From the NCBI GenBank assembly GCA_002943765.1, contig PQWQ01000003.1, forward strand, positions 1,054,001-1,118,000: a DNA stretch of 64,000 nt. Direction: 5' to 3'. This stretch comes from Psoroptes ovis (lineage: Eukaryota > Arthropoda > Arachnida > Sarcoptiformes > Psoroptidae). This document shows positions 1 through 13,394 of this stretch, in pieces. Numbering within the stretch: the first letter of the stretch is position 1; each line of letters begins with the position of its first letter. Made by a program: the position numbers and the translations under genes. The notes under the pieces were generated by a model. It did no database searches. It saw only the letters and a list, made by a program, of their open reading frames with translations, and was not told the origin of the DNA.

Positions 1-1886
1 TTCCTCTTTCTCGCTGACACATAATACTACAAGATTAAGGAGAAAATATAGAATTAAATGATCCATGACTGGTTTCATACCTGTTACCTAATGATGATAC
101 TAATAATAATAATAATAATCATAATAATTATTTTTTTTTATTATCATGAGTAAATTGAAAAATATAAAAAAATAAAAATTTCCAAAAAAACAATTTTTTC
201 ATTAAAAATAGTAATAATAATGACACAACAACAACGAGAGCAATATCAGATAATAATAATCATAAACCATAAAAATAATAATAATAATAATTTCAAAATT
301 TTTCAAAAACATTTCAAACCTCTTGTCACCTTTGATTTTTTTCGATTTACCTTGGTTTTGAATTTTGAATTTTCCCGGAATCTTCGCTTTTTCAATGCTT
401 CAAATGTTTGAGTTTTTTTTTTTTTTTTTTTGGTTGAAATCTTTGATTTCATTGAACAAAAACAAATACAAACATTGGGATAGGTCGAAAGGTTGAATTT
501 GAAAGGTGATTTGTGAAATTTGTGATTTGAAGGTGAAATAATTTGAATTTTGAAATTTGAATTTAATTAAAAATTTAAATTTTCAAAATTTCATTTATGA
601 ATTTCAATATTTTTTTCTAGTTTTAATTTTTCAAAATTCACAAAAAACAATCACCCACCCACCCACCAGCCGAATATCAAAATTGTGGTTATATGAAATG
701 AAATTTAACACAAAAAATAATTATTTTTAATGATTTTTTCGTTTTCCAACACAAACAGAGAGAATCATGAAAAAATCAAAACTCAAAATATTCATTCTTA
801 TGTATTGTATGGGTTTGTATATTCAAATTTAATACAAAAAAAACCAAAAAAAAAAAAAAAATAAAAAAATAAAACAAATAAAAATTGTACAAAATATGAT
901 AATAATTGGTTATATTTCTAATGTTTATTTATCATTAGAATTGTTTGTTTGTGTTGTGTGTAGTGTATATTGTTTCATTATGTATTTTCATTAACTTTGA
1001 AAATTGTTTGAATAATAATAATAATCAAAAATCAAATGTGTGGCATAGAGGATAACATGTAGATAATAATAAATGTAAAAAACTGTTCATTATTATAATT
1101 CAATATTCTAATCACATTTTAAAATATGAAAAATAAATATAAACACATAGAAAATAATGAAATGAATTTCATTTGTTTCTATCTATCTGCATATATCTAT
1201 CTATCTATGACCTACAAGTTAAATAATTTTGATTGTTTCAACAATGAAAATGAATGAAAATTATCACTTAACATGTATTTACCTGCGTGTTTACCTGTGT
1301 TTCATGTAGTGTGTGCCAGAGTATGTGAGGTAAATCGGTGGTAAATCAAAACCTCACCAAAAAAAATGAAATAATAGACATGAACCTGAATTTATGTAAA
1401 ATGATAGTTTAATGATTTTTAAAAAATTATCATTTTTCAGTTTAATTCGTGGCCATATTATTTCTTTCCTCGTCCGCACACACACATCATCATTCATTGT
1501 ATCATTTGAAAATGTTTTTAAATGCAAATAATAATAACAATAATTTTGTTGTTTGATTCATTTAATGAATGCAAAACAATGGAAATGAATGAATGAATGA
1601 ATGAATCTGCATAGAGAATACATTTGAAAACAACAAAACAAATGAAATTGAAATGTGTTTAAATACTAATGTAAAATAATTATAAATTTTTTTTTCCAAA
1701 AAATCCATGATGACATAACAACGACTAAAAACATTGAAATACTAAAACATTGAAAATAATATTTAAATGTTACTTTAAAATCATTATTCCATATTATAAT
1801 TATTATAATAATTACTATCATTTGTACCGGCCAAAGCGCAAAAAATGAATTTAAAAATTGTAATTATTTATTATTTGCATTCGGTT

Positions 1887-1926
<40 letters not shown>

Positions 1927-4900
1927 GTGTTTTGTCGGTGTATTTCTGCTGAATTCTGCGAAATTTTTCTGCAAAATTTCCGCGAATTTCCATGCTTTTT
2001 TCTTGTTATTTGTCTGTTTTTAAAATTTTCAAACAAGCACACCAACCGAACGTCTTGAATTAATGAAACGAAATAAACAAATGAAACATATATAGCCACA
2101 CATATAGACAAATGAAATTATATTTGATTACAGTTTTTTTTTGACTTTTCACTTAAACTTTAAGTCTTAAAGAAACAATTTCTTGTAATTAAATAAATAC
2201 GAAATTCTTTTTTGAAAAAAATAGATAAATGAATTTTTTTTTTCATTATTTTAGTGAATATTAAATTTAATGAAATAAGAAAAAATAATGGAAAATAATT
2301 TAAAACTTTGATTTTGTTGTTGTTGTTCTTGTTGTAAATCCATTTATTCATTTATTGTATTCGTAAAATTGAAAATGACAAAGAATCATCATCATCATCG
2401 ACAACAACATGATGAAGATGATTCAAATGATGACTCAAATGACAATGATGACAAACCAGTAGACCAGTGAAGAACAAATAATCATTATCAATTGAGAATT
2501 CAAAAAATAATAATGACAATTGTAATGATGATGATGATGATGGCTGCCATGGTTGATGTGAATGTTGATCATCATCATTATCATTACTGTAGAATTTTTC
2601 AAAGATTTTTTTCATTGAAAATTCAAAGATTTAAAATATATTGGTCATTGTCCAATGTCCGCTGTTGTTGTTGCATGCTATTTTCCGTGGAAATTCGGTA
2701 TTAAATTTCAAAATTTTTAAAAAAATTCATGAAATAAATTCATATTTTATTCTTTTTGGAAAATTGTAATTTTCTTTGATTATCACGGATATAAAATGTC
2801 CATTTTTACAAATGATTTCAATAATACCAATAATTTCATGAAAATTCACCGAAATTACCTGAAAAATTGCTACATTTTGAAAGGTAAATTGCGAAATTAT
2901 TTTTTTCTTTGATTGAATGTAATCAATTTAAATTAATTCGAATCAATTTCTCCTATTCTTAAATGAAATTCATGAAATCAAATTTAAATTTTCAATTTAA
3001 AACTTTCGGAGTCATTTTTTCCCGTGAAATCTCTCACGTACAACAAATGGATGGAAAAAAAATGACCTGCAACAACGCCAACGACGACAACATTAAAAAC
3101 ATACATTTGAAAAAAAGAATAAAAACCAACCAGCCATTGAACAATTGAACAGAGCTTAAGCGCATTAAATAATACTAATAAATGAATAAATAACAAAACA
3201 ACAATCACAATTAATAATAATAATAATAATAATACAATAACCATAATGTAATCATCATTTACCTACAACAAACAAAAATAAAAAAAATATTAAAGAAAAT
3301 CATTTTAAAATATTTTTCTTGAAATATTTTCGTCTATATATTTCAAATGATAATCATTAAAATATGTTGTTTATGATGATTATTATGGCCATAATCATCA
3401 CTAATCATAATAATAATAAATAATGATGATGATAGGTTCTACGTTCACATACACATTGAGTGAATATTGTATCATGTGTTGTTACCTTTATTGAATTCAT
3501 TTCATTTTTTTCTTAGACTTTTTTTTGACAGGAAAACATCAAAAATAATCAACAGAGAAACAACAAAACCAAAAACCCAAAACAACCAAAGCAACAACTA
3601 ACAATTGTAATAATATGAAAATTAATTTTTTTCCATGTATTTAAATTGATTTCTTTGCTTTTGTTTAGTTTACCATTTTGTTCTCATAAAAATCTTGTGT
3701 TTGATCTGTTGTGTGTGTGTTTTGAATTGAAGTTGAATTTCCCTAAAAAACAAAACGACAAATCATTTCAAAAACACACACAAATGTCTTGAATGATTTA
3801 TGTCATATTGGCTCTAGCCTGTCTGTGTGTGTGTATGTGACAATTTAGATTTGAAAAAAATGAAATAAGATCAAAATAATGTGAAATTTAATATTGAAAT
3901 TTTCAATATTGAAAATGACATGTTAACAACATAATGATGATGATCGTGATGAAAATGATTGAAATGTTGAATGTATGGATCATGAATGGACCAAATGAAG
4001 CCTTTCAAACAACAAATTCATCCATTTTTCTTTAGCTTTAAATCATTTTCTATGAAAATTTTGAAATTGGATAATCATGAAAAAGTAAAAATGAACAAAA
4101 AATACATTGAAAATTATCAGAGAAAAGTTAAAAAAAGAAACCATATAAAAAATGAAAATCCATGTCAATTTCATTTAATTGTATTTGATTGTAATTCATT
4201 TATGTTTTATGAAATGGGAAAAAAATTCTTGTGAATTTCGTTTTTGATAAGGTTATTTGCTTCATATTTTGGTTGACAAAATTACATAATTTCTTCGCAT
4301 AATTCCTTCGTACATATTAATCATCATGTTTCAGGTGTATTGGCGAAAAACATACAACCGACCGACAAAACAATTAATTTCAACCAGAGAAAAAAAAAGG
4401 TCAATTATCCCCAAGGTACGCCGGAGATACATCAAGGTTTCAATTTTATTGTTTCGAAATTAAAATAATTTTCAAATAAAATGATGAAAATCAAACCGGA
4501 TAAAATATTATCCATAGTAATTTCAGAGAGAAACACATTCATTTTCCATTTAAAACAAATATTTTTCATATTTAAAAAAGTGGATAAAAATGTAATTAAA
4601 ATTCAATTATCATATTTTCATTTTAAATCTGATTTTCTGGTGAATTTTTGGCATCCAAACACAGTTGTTATATTGTCATTAGACAGTTTTGTTGTCGGTA
4701 ATTTTGTGTATTTAAATGTGTATAAAACAATACCAATTGAATATGTATGAAGCGAGTGCATCTGGCTACTTGTATTAATGGAGATTTTTAGTGAATTTAG
4801 AAATTCGAAATTGTAGAGAAAATGGAATAAAAAATTTTGAAAATATTTATTTTTATGACCATTTTCCTTTGAATTATAATATAATTCTTGAATCTTCGTA

Positions 4901-5478
4901 TCTTTGTCTGTCTCTAATGATTGTTATTTTCATAATTATCATGTATTCAGATCAATGGCTGTAAATTATCCTTGAAATATTGAAAAATGATTCGTGATTA
5001 TATCATCAAAAATTTTTTTTTAATTTTATTAATTTTTCTTAGTGTTAATTCGATAATTTCTGATTTATTTTCAATATTTTTACTTCAAAAATCAATCATC
5101 AAGTTTATATTCATAATTTCAAGATGGAAATTTGATGAAATTGGTCAGAAATCACAAAATTGGGCAAAATTATCATTATTATTGAATGATGAACAACATT
5201 AACAAAAACAACCACCATCATCATCTAGGCAACAGTGAATGTCAAATCTGATAGAAGCGACACAAAATACATAATTACGAATAATAATATTTACATGTTG
5301 AAATTAGGATATGGGTATAAAATGAAAAATACAAATAAAAATAAAATGTAATGAAGAAAATTATTAGCGCCACATCTATGGGGTGATCACCATGGTCGAA
5401 TATTTTGCTGTGAAGTCGTTTGTTCATGATTTCGTTTATTCTGTTGGTGTTCTGTTGTTGTATTATTCTTTCCTTCAC
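1..5478. other. AT-rich intergenic region, no supportable gene
   Basis: This stretch is dominated by A/T homopolymers, (TAA)n, (GAT)n and AAATTT-like motifs. The short open frames are low-complexity (runs of N, H, K, F) or antisense of one another. None shows a domain, a signal peptide combined with splice sites, or a matched start and terminator. A slightly richer patch at about 4320-4440 has no recognisable coding sense. Confidence 0.6.
1888..1925. repeat. Poly-T tract (38 T)
   Basis: An uninterrupted run of about 38 T. It could be a decayed poly-A tail read on the minus strand, but no retroposon body is recognisable beside it. Confidence 0.9.
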
Positions 5479-5549
5479 TACTTGATGTTCTTCTAGATCG
5501 TACTTCTGTCTTAACCTGGATTTAATCGTTCCATATCAATCAATGTAAT

Positions 5550-5860
5550 TGTTTCTGACACCGTCCATGGTGGACTTATAATGGTTGTTTCATTATCCTG
5601 AAGTCGTCTCCCTGCATACGCCACCAAACACCCACTGTTCGGGCTATACTCGGCCACTGTTGTTCTTCCGTTTGTTGAATAGACTTTCATCTATCTCCAC
5701 AATACGTCCAGGGCCACCAATCTTTCTTCCTTGTTTCGCTTGTTGTAATAATAATAAGGAATTATACAATTATTTTCAATGAAGTTATAATTTTATTTTG
5801 AAATGTTACTCACCAAATCCATTACACATACTTCACGTAGATAATTATAATAAATATAAA
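5550..5860 (-). pseudogene. Relic of an ISXO2/IS1595-like (Merlin-type) DDE transposase
   Basis: On the minus strand the frame at about 5735-5650 reads KIGGPGRIVEIDES followed by an FNKRKNNSGRV segment. Then comes an in-frame TAG, and the frame continues with QWVFGGVCRE at about 5638-5608. GGPG.IVEIDES, the following KRK and QWVFGG are the hallmark blocks of the ISXO2-like transposase domain, which eukaryotic Merlin transposons carry; the D of EIDES is the first catalytic acid. Just upstream, 5857-5822 reads YNYLREVCVMDL, matching the REVC block that normally precedes GGPG. It ends at GTGAGT, a good splice donor, but I found no in-phase acceptor. The second catalytic Asp block and the C-terminus are not recognisable. 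Stops and frame breaks indicate a dead copy. No terminal inverted repeats were identified. Family assignment is by motif memory only. Confidence 0.6.
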
Positions 5861-5879
5861 AAATAAAAAATAAAAAGCA

Positions 5880-6925
5880 ATAAAAATACAAAAAAAAATG
5901 CTGATAATATTTTTTCTTAAGACCTTGCCAAGGTCATGATCGATGATTACTTTTTGTTTTTTATTTTCTATTTTCATATTCTAATTTTAAAGTTGATAAA
6001 GCTTCGTGGCAACTTTATATTGCGATCAACCAGATGATTATCGATTCGACGCACTTTTGAATCACTAGAATAATTCACTGATAAATATTTTCGCTAAGAT
6101 TAAATCATTCACTAAAATTTGGTTCAAAACTGCAACGAAAAATTCATAAGTATGGCAGCATTTTAACAAAAGTTAATCACGGAACCACGTTGAAATCTAA
6201 CACACACATCACAACAAAACAAAAATACAATAAAAACAAGAGCACAATAAAACACAAAAGTAAGCACACCACGTGCTAATCATAATCGGCGTAACATAAA
6301 AACAGATAGAAACGTCGCTGAATAAAATCACGATAGCACAACATTATATATCACAGATAAATACTCATTTTACAGAACTCGGGTACTGAGCCCATAACCT
6401 TTTAATAATTTTATCTATTAATTTCAATATTTAACAGTGCTCTTCATATTAATTATTTCATTGACTCACAGGTCAAAACATCTTCATGTTCAATTTCAAC
6501 AAAAATAAACTTCACGAATCCGAAAATTAAATTTGAAATCATAAAATTCAATTTCAAAACTAAAGAAATTAATCTTATAACTCCGAAAATTATTTTTTGA
6601 ACCCTAAACAAAAATTGAAAACCCTGTATTTTTATCACACCACTACATGATCAGATTGGTGCCGAAAATTTTCATTAATTTATTTTAGTGAAAAATAAAT
6701 TCACGAGGCCCTAATCTTGTGGCTATGAATTTTCAATGTGTGATTGAAAGATCTGAGAGATATGTATGAGGCCACATTGTACATTCCTTACTATAATTTT
6801 GATTCCAAACTGATTAATATACACAATATAATCATTATTACTATTAATTACCAACACACAAAATATATCTTTATTATCTTCAGCACATGATATATCCGCA
6901 TAAACCACAAGAGAAAAATTCACTT
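5880..6925 (-). mobile_element. Possible decayed copia-like retrotransposon fragment
   Basis: Several weak signals lie in order on the minus strand. At about 6915-6870 the frame reads LVVYADISCAEDNKD, resembling the start of a copia RNase H (GY.D.D.AGD..D). At about 6690-6650, across a frame break, FFTK and NENFRHQSDHVVV resemble the FTKPL...FR end of copia Pol. A GTAGTGGTG/TGATAA junction at 6637 could be a polypurine tract followed by an LTR. At 6399-6381, GGTTATGGGCTCAGTACC nearly matches the Drosophila copia-type primer site, which pairs with the anticodon half of initiator tRNA-Met. Finding Pol end, LTR and primer site in that order would mean a tandem or recombined copy. Each piece alone is weak. 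The long leader-like stretch downstream (6360-5880) holds no clear ORF. Confidence 0.35.
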
Positions 6926-8760
6926 CATTTCACCCTTTTCATTGAATCATTGAGCAATTTAGCTGGTATCGTCCAAATATATTTGCATTTATATAAAAAA
7001 TTTGAACCATTAAAAAAAACTAATTAAACTATCGTAAATTTTAATGAATGAAATGAAATGAAAATTAATTTCAGTGATGGTGATGGGGTAATCATTTGAA
7101 AATTGAAATTATTAGGGCTCTCACAGCTTTTAACAGCAATTTTTCTTTGCCTCTTTGCTCCGAATGTATAATGTGTACCCCACATAATATTTATCAATTA
7201 TAAAATTGGAAAATATTCAAAAAAAAATGAATGAATAAATTTGCATTTGAAATACATTTAAATTGACGCAATCCATTGAAGCTTTGTTGATTATTCTTGA
7301 ATGTTTTGCCATTTTCAAAATGTTTTAAATGTTGTGAATATATTATCTCCAATAATGGCCGATATGGTTATTATTATTTGAAATTATCATCGTCAATAAA
7401 TAGATTGATAAACAAAGATAATGTTTTGTATGATTTCAATGATACAAGGCTGCATGCACATGGTTATTAATATGCAATAATAACAATGAAACTAAATGCC
7501 ATAATCATTGAAATAATGGCCGATTTTTCTTTTATTCTATTTTCCAAAATGAAACCAATCGGGTGCAATTAAGCATATTCATTCATACAAGATGATGCAT
7601 CATTGTAATATTCATGAAAAAACAAGAACAAACGAAATTCCATAACCTTCAATGAAATAACCTTTGTATTTTTGCTAAAATAATACGAATTTACTACGAA
7701 CTACTAATGCAACAAAACATGTACAAGGCTTAAAAATGAAAAAATAAAAACCCATTAATACTATTTATTATTATTATTATGGCTTTCCATCTTTCCATCA
7801 TTCATTCATTTGTTTATTCATTGTGTATTTGCATATCGATCGTCGTTGATCTTGTTGGTTGTTCCTGTTGGTTGTCCGCATCTTTATTTTGGTGCTGTTG
7901 TTGCTGTTGCTATAACATTACATTACAATGCATTACATCACATAAAATTCCGATGATGCTGTTTAGATGTCGATCATATATCAGAGGCTTAAACTGAAAT
8001 TGAATTGAATTTCAAATATATGAAAGAATGCATAGAAAAATAGAGATAATTTCTTTTTTTTTAATAATTCTCCATCTTTTATATCATTATTCTATTGTAT
8101 CGAATAAAAATATTTTTACAATGTTATAATAAGGGGAGAAAATCTATGAAATACAATTTATGAATCTATACAATTCCTCACAAATATTTATGCAAAATAA
8201 ATTTTCAATAATAGTAATAATCTATTGATATAATTTATGCAAATATAATAATTATAATAAATATTTTAATAGTTTTTTCTTCATTCTTTTGCATGTTTCT
8301 AGTGTAATATTATTCCTTGCTATATCGACAATAATTTCAAAAATAATAATTATTTAGAATAATAATAATAATCCATAATGGCTTTAAATAATCGATATTT
8401 ATTAAACGAACAAAATAATTTAAAGAAAATTATAGCAATTATTATCATCTGTGTGTGCGTGTGTGTGTGTTTGTATGTGTGCTGGTGCAAGTGTTTTTAA
8501 GGGTGTTTAAGGATATTTATGATGATGATGATCAGGCTATGCAATGCAATACCATGTTTTTACATTGTAATTCAATATTTTGCTCTGTATGATGATTCTG
8601 TTTTTGAAATGTTATTAAGCTGAATATTTTCACTTTTTGAGTGAAAATATAACTGCAAATCAATTTAATTTGAATTAATTTCATTTTATTCAAAATTTTT
8701 TTATATAAAATAAATAATGATAAATGGGTGCCAATCAAAATTTTTCATTTTAAAAAAATT
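6926..8760. other. AT-rich intergenic region, nothing recognised
   Basis: Short repeats only, for example a GT-rich patch at 8450-8485. The small open frames (such as one at 7779-7997 with a Cys run encoded by a TGT/TGC repeat) are compositional. No gene, RNA or mobile element is supported. Confidence 0.55.
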
Positions 8761-8773
8761 ACAAATATATTCA

Positions 8774-8818
8774 TCTCTCTGAAAAATTCAATTGTTTTTT
8801 GAATATTTTCTATAGAGA
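8774..8818 (-). other. Hairpin downstream of His-rich gene A
   Basis: TCTCT (8774-8778) can pair with AGAGA (8814-8818), and GAAAAATTCAA (8781-8791) with TTGAATATTTTC (8799-8810) with a small bulge. A related hairpin sits at the same place after paralogue B (13395-13437). It lies about 90-130 nt beyond the stop codon, so it is in the 3' UTR or just past the poly-A site. Confidence 0.5.
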
Positions 8819-8905
8819 CAAATTTAAAATTGATTAATTTGTATCAATTTGAATAATATGTATTCAATTTATATGAGACTGCTGTCAGTAAAATAAAAAA
8901 TTTAT

Positions 8906-9540
8906 TTATTTGCGTCCACCGCCATAATGATATGATTCATGACCGTAGTGTTTTTCTTCATGATGATATGAATGATCATCGTGTCCTTTTTTAGCGACCA
9001 ATGTTTCAATTTCTTCATGAACTGGTTCGATTTTCTGTGTGATTTTACGGTATGGTGTAATAACTTCATGTACTTCTTGATATACTGGTTTTTTGACGTA
9101 ATGTTTCAAATAGTGTGGTTCATCTTCTGAATGTGAAACTTTGTGTGAACCGCCAGCATTTTCGTGATGTTGATCTACATAAAGATGTGATGATTTAGAT
9201 TTGAATGTCATGTGAATTGGTACAGCATGTGCATCAACTAAAATTTGTTTGAAAAAATCGATTGATTATCTTAATCGATTATTAATTGAAAATGAATATT
9301 ACCGTCAACATGGATGGGGTGAATATGGTGATGACCATGAACATGATAATATTTGACATGATGATTGGAATGAACTGGTAAATGTACCGAATGATGATGG
9401 CCATAATGATGACCGTAATGGGTACCTTCAACAGTCATGATTGCCATGAAACTAGCGAAAATCAAAACCTGTAAAATTGACATGAAAATTATTTGAAATT
9501 TGTGTCGGAAAATGAATATCAGATAACATACACGGAACAT
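8906..9540 (-). CDS. His-rich secreted protein, paralogue A (three exons)
   Basis: I reconstruct three exons on the minus strand: 9532-9540 (only M-F-R), 9303-9468 and 8906-9237, giving 168 aa. Introns of 63 and 65 nt begin GTATGT and GTAATA and end CAG and TAG, and all junctions preserve frame. Splicing joins MFR to VLIFASFMAIMTVEG, a convincing signal peptide, so the product is probably secreted. The mature part begins with a His/Tyr/Gly-rich stretch (THYGHHYGHHH, later HVHGHHHIHPIH). A charged middle follows, with KKPVYQEVHEVITPYRKI and EPVHEEIETLVAKK, and the tail is HYGHESYHYGGGRK. The composition suggests a structural, cuticle-like or metal-binding secreted protein, but I recognise no named family. 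The stop TAA is immediately followed by overlapping AATAAA-type signals. Paralogue B lies about 4 kb away on the same strand. Confidence 0.8.
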
Positions 9541-9670
9541 TTTTTTATTATTAGGTTATTATAAGTTGTATTTTTATCTGAATTTAAAAATTATTTTTTA
9601 TTTTTATTTTTGTTGTTGAATAAACAAATGAAAGTTGATTGATGATTTGAATCTAACAATCGATCGGCCA

Positions 9671-9677
9671 TTTTATA
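9671..9677 (-). promoter_or_regulatory. TATA box of His-rich gene A
   Basis: TATAAAA on the minus strand, about 131 bp upstream of the ATG, in the context GATCGC-TATAAAA-TGGCCGATC. The same box and flanks occur upstream of paralogue B, which supports a shared core promoter. Transcription would start about 30 bp downstream, near 9640. Confidence 0.65.
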
Positions 9678-9699
9678 GCGATCCAAAATCGATTCCAGA

Positions 9700-12600
9700 G
9701 CATAATCTCAAAGGGAATTTCTCTTAAAAAAAGGAAAATAGTCTAGAACAAATGATTACAATTCAATTACATGATTTCTTCAATGTCCACCTTATAATCA
9801 ATTATTCGAAGAAAATAGAATTTAATTTTCTTTGAATTTTTGAGAAATTTTTTTTTAATTCCTAGGCAGTAGATGAAAATAGAAACTTTCTCACACAAAC
9901 ACAAAGCTTTGTGACATTTCCAACCAATGATTTGTGGTGATAATAATTGTTTTTGATCATTGAAGCTAAACATAGTGAAACACATGATGAATTTCGCAAC
10001 TAAATCATTTGATCAATTAATCTTGGGGCAATTATTTCAGTTTGATTCCATCTATTTCATTGATTTTTTTCCTCTATGAATATTCAAATAAAATAAAACC
10101 TATGAGTGCACATTATGGTCACATGAACAGTCAAAATTCATGATGATGAATTATGATTTTATTTTATGGATTTATGAATTCTTTGTTTTTGTAAAATTTT
10201 TACAATTTGAAACACAATAATAATTCATAATTCATACAAAAGGTTTAGCAATATTACCTTAGCCAATTCATGCTCGTTTGCAACATTGTCACAAATTTTT
10301 ATTAATGATCTTTCATGATTTCGATTCATTTGTTTATTTTGGTAATAATTTTCATTTCACCATGATTTATTTTCAAATAAATAAATTTTTTTCCATCATC
10401 AAATCATTTCAAGAATTGTCATCATCATCATCATTTCAAATGAAATGATAAACAATGATGACATATTAAAAAAATGAATACAATTTCCAAAATTTCAAAA
10501 TTTCATTTCATTCTTATTATTATTATTTGATTAATTTGATCAACTCACGCGTTGAACGAATGATGAACGAACCATTTCCTATTGTTTTTTCAAATAAATT
10601 TTTCAATTCATCTTTGAAATTTCATAGTTATTTCATTCCTATTTCATTTCAATGATACTTGAATCTGTCATCGATAACTGAACATTTCAAAAAAAAAATA
10701 TTACTGAAAATAAATAAACAAACAATTATAAGTAAACACAATCATAAATCATAAATTAAATTTGATTTTGTTATTTTTGTAATTGTTTGTTGTCATCGTT
10801 GTCGTTGTTGTGGCTGTTTCACATTGTATACTATGTAACAATCGTAATAATAAGAATAATAATAATAATTCAAATGACAATTAATAATGATAATAATAAT
10901 AATAACAATAATAATTATTATTATTAATTAACCTGAAATATATTTGAAAAAAATATTGTTTGTTTATTTTGTTTTTGTTTGTTTCATTTTAAAGAAAATG
11001 TCATTAATTGTTATTTATTATTATTATTATTTCTTCAACATTTAATTTAAATTCAAGTTTTTTATTTTGTTTCGTTTCGAAATGAAAAAATCAAATTATC
11101 AATTAATTATATTTTTTGATGTTTTGACATTTTCAAAAAAAAGTACTACCAAAAAGAGAAACCTTTGTCAATTGTTGAATGCAAGAGCCTTTTGTATGAA
11201 TGTTTCATATATTTTTTTCAAAAATTTGAAAATACTAACGTATTAATTGAATGATTTTACGTATTTTTATCTTTTTGTAATTTCTTAAATTGGTAGTTAT
11301 ATTTTTTGAAAAATTATGTGAATCAAAATTCCTAATACATAATACTATGATTCAATTTCGATAATTATTACTTGTCACTACTACTTGTATTCAATTCACA
11401 ACGATGAATTTTAAGTTTCTTATTTCAAAATTTGAAGGAACAATTAAAATTCAATGTTGAATTTTTAAAAGTCTTTTGGTCTTATTCTTAAGGTATTGAG
11501 TGTCTTGGGTTATCCAAATGATTCAATATCATTTCAGAATAATTTGTCCAAAATTTTCTTGACGTTTGATTTTTGAAGTCGACGAGAAAAACCGACGAGA
11601 ATTGTCATATTTGTTTACGAATGTCAAATAGTTGAATTTCTTGAAATTATTTTCATTTATTTTTGACATAATATCATATCTAAGATTACTAAGATGATGA
11701 TGATGATGATGATGATGATGACGGTGGACAATTTTTAGTACAATATAACGATTCTTAATTCATTTCATATTTTTTTCTGATAACCAATTTGCTTAATTTG
11801 TCCAAGCAATTTTTATTTTCACCAGTTTAATGTATTTCTTGATGCATTTTATTTTATTTTATTCTATTTTTTTCGATACTGATGTATTTATGTATCTTTG
11901 AATACAAAGCATGCAGCAGACACAGACACACAGAACGAATACCCTTGTGTATTGTTAATAATAGATGATCATCGAGATGATGCTGAAAGATGTATGCAAT
12001 TCAATCCATGTTCGATTCTTTTTGTTTTTTGTTTCATTTCATTATTTTCATTTTCATATGAATTTTTCCTTGGATATATTTGCTATCAATTTTTATAAAT
12101 GTCATCCATTCACATCCATGTTGTATGCATCTGCAAATTTGCTGTCCATATCACTGTATGTATTTTTTCATATTTTTTTTCTCGCCATGTTTGATTTATT
12201 ATTAGTCTCAAATCAACTTGAATGAAATAAATTCAAGTGAAATGAAATGAGTGATAGGGAAAAGAATAAGAAAACAACAAGAAGAAAATACGATGAGAAA
12301 TTATTACGTTTGAAATTCTTAAACATCTCTCTGAGTGAACAACAACAACAAAAAATTTGACAAAACATTTTTCGGAATTATTTTTTATTTCATTTTATTT
12401 GTTTTTGAAGAATTTATCTTTAAATAAATAAATAAACGAAAAAAAAACAGGAGTGGTTCCCCATAAATATTCCTTGTTATTATTATTATTATTATTATTT
12501 GTACACAAATTATCAAAATTAACTTTTTTTTATCGTTTCGACTGTCATTTTTGTCACCCATCGCCATCAACATCACCATCGTCACCAGCATATAGACATC

Positions 12601-13390
12601 GCCACCACAAAGTGACCATGAATGTGCTTGAATAAATAAAAAAAATTTGACTGACCAATTTAATATTATTCCGACTCGGAATAATATTTGTCAAATATTA
12701 TAACTGGTAACGATAATAATAATGATGATAATAATAAGCAAAATTACCATCATCGACGCCGTCGTCATCATCATAATCATAATCATTATGATTATTAAAT
12801 GATGCTAAATATTTCATTTTATTTTTTATTTATTTATTTTGAAATGTATTCCAAAAGCGTTGAACATTATTTTCCCGTCTTTTTCCGAATTGTAATTCTG
12901 AACAATCATCGGTATTATCATCATTATTTCCTTTTTCTCAAATGATTCATTATTATATTGATAATTATTAATGTCGATACTAAATCGGATTTACAAATTG
13001 AAAAAAATTGAAATGAGATGAAATAATCATCATTTAAAAATGAATTTTAATGCAGAGCGAGAATGAAATTAAGTGAAATGAATTATTTCGCGATTTTCAT
13101 CACATAAATAAATTTATTAATTTTTGATTTGAAAAAAAATTAAAATAAATAAATAAATTTGGATATATTTCACGAATCCAAATAATATTGAAAATTTTTT
13201 CAAATTGTAAATTATAATATATATAAATTGGCAAAAGGTATGTGTGTGTTTGTGAGTCTGAATTTATATAAGTGTATGGGTATTTGATACGGAATTTCTC
13301 CCAAAATAAATAAATAAATAATTGTTTATATCTATTTGTAGGTGTTTGTAGAAAAAAAATGTTATATACAAATTATCAAATTTCAAATTT
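9700..13390. other. Region between the two His-rich paralogues
   Basis: No gene recognised. It contains a (GAT)n tract at 11693-11721, ATT/TTA repeats, and a small ATG-plus-splice-donor motif at 10575-10549 (minus) discussed under findings. Open frames at 11898-12225 and 12385-12635 are low-complexity and overlap on opposite strands. Confidence 0.5.
11693..11721. repeat. (GAT)n microsatellite
   Basis: An uninterrupted GAT/TGA trinucleotide run of about 29 nt. Confidence 0.9.
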
Positions 13391-13394
13391 ATTC

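Noticed and set aside
2352..2704. Overlapping His/Asp-rich and Met/His-rich frames on opposite strands
   Set aside because: Both derive from GAT/CAT trinucleotide repeats and mirror each other; no start, signal or splice evidence.
10257..10328. Minus-strand open stretch ending ANEHELAK before GTAATA
   Set aside because: It looks exon-like, but no upstream acceptor exists and the in-frame ATG fails because of a stop.
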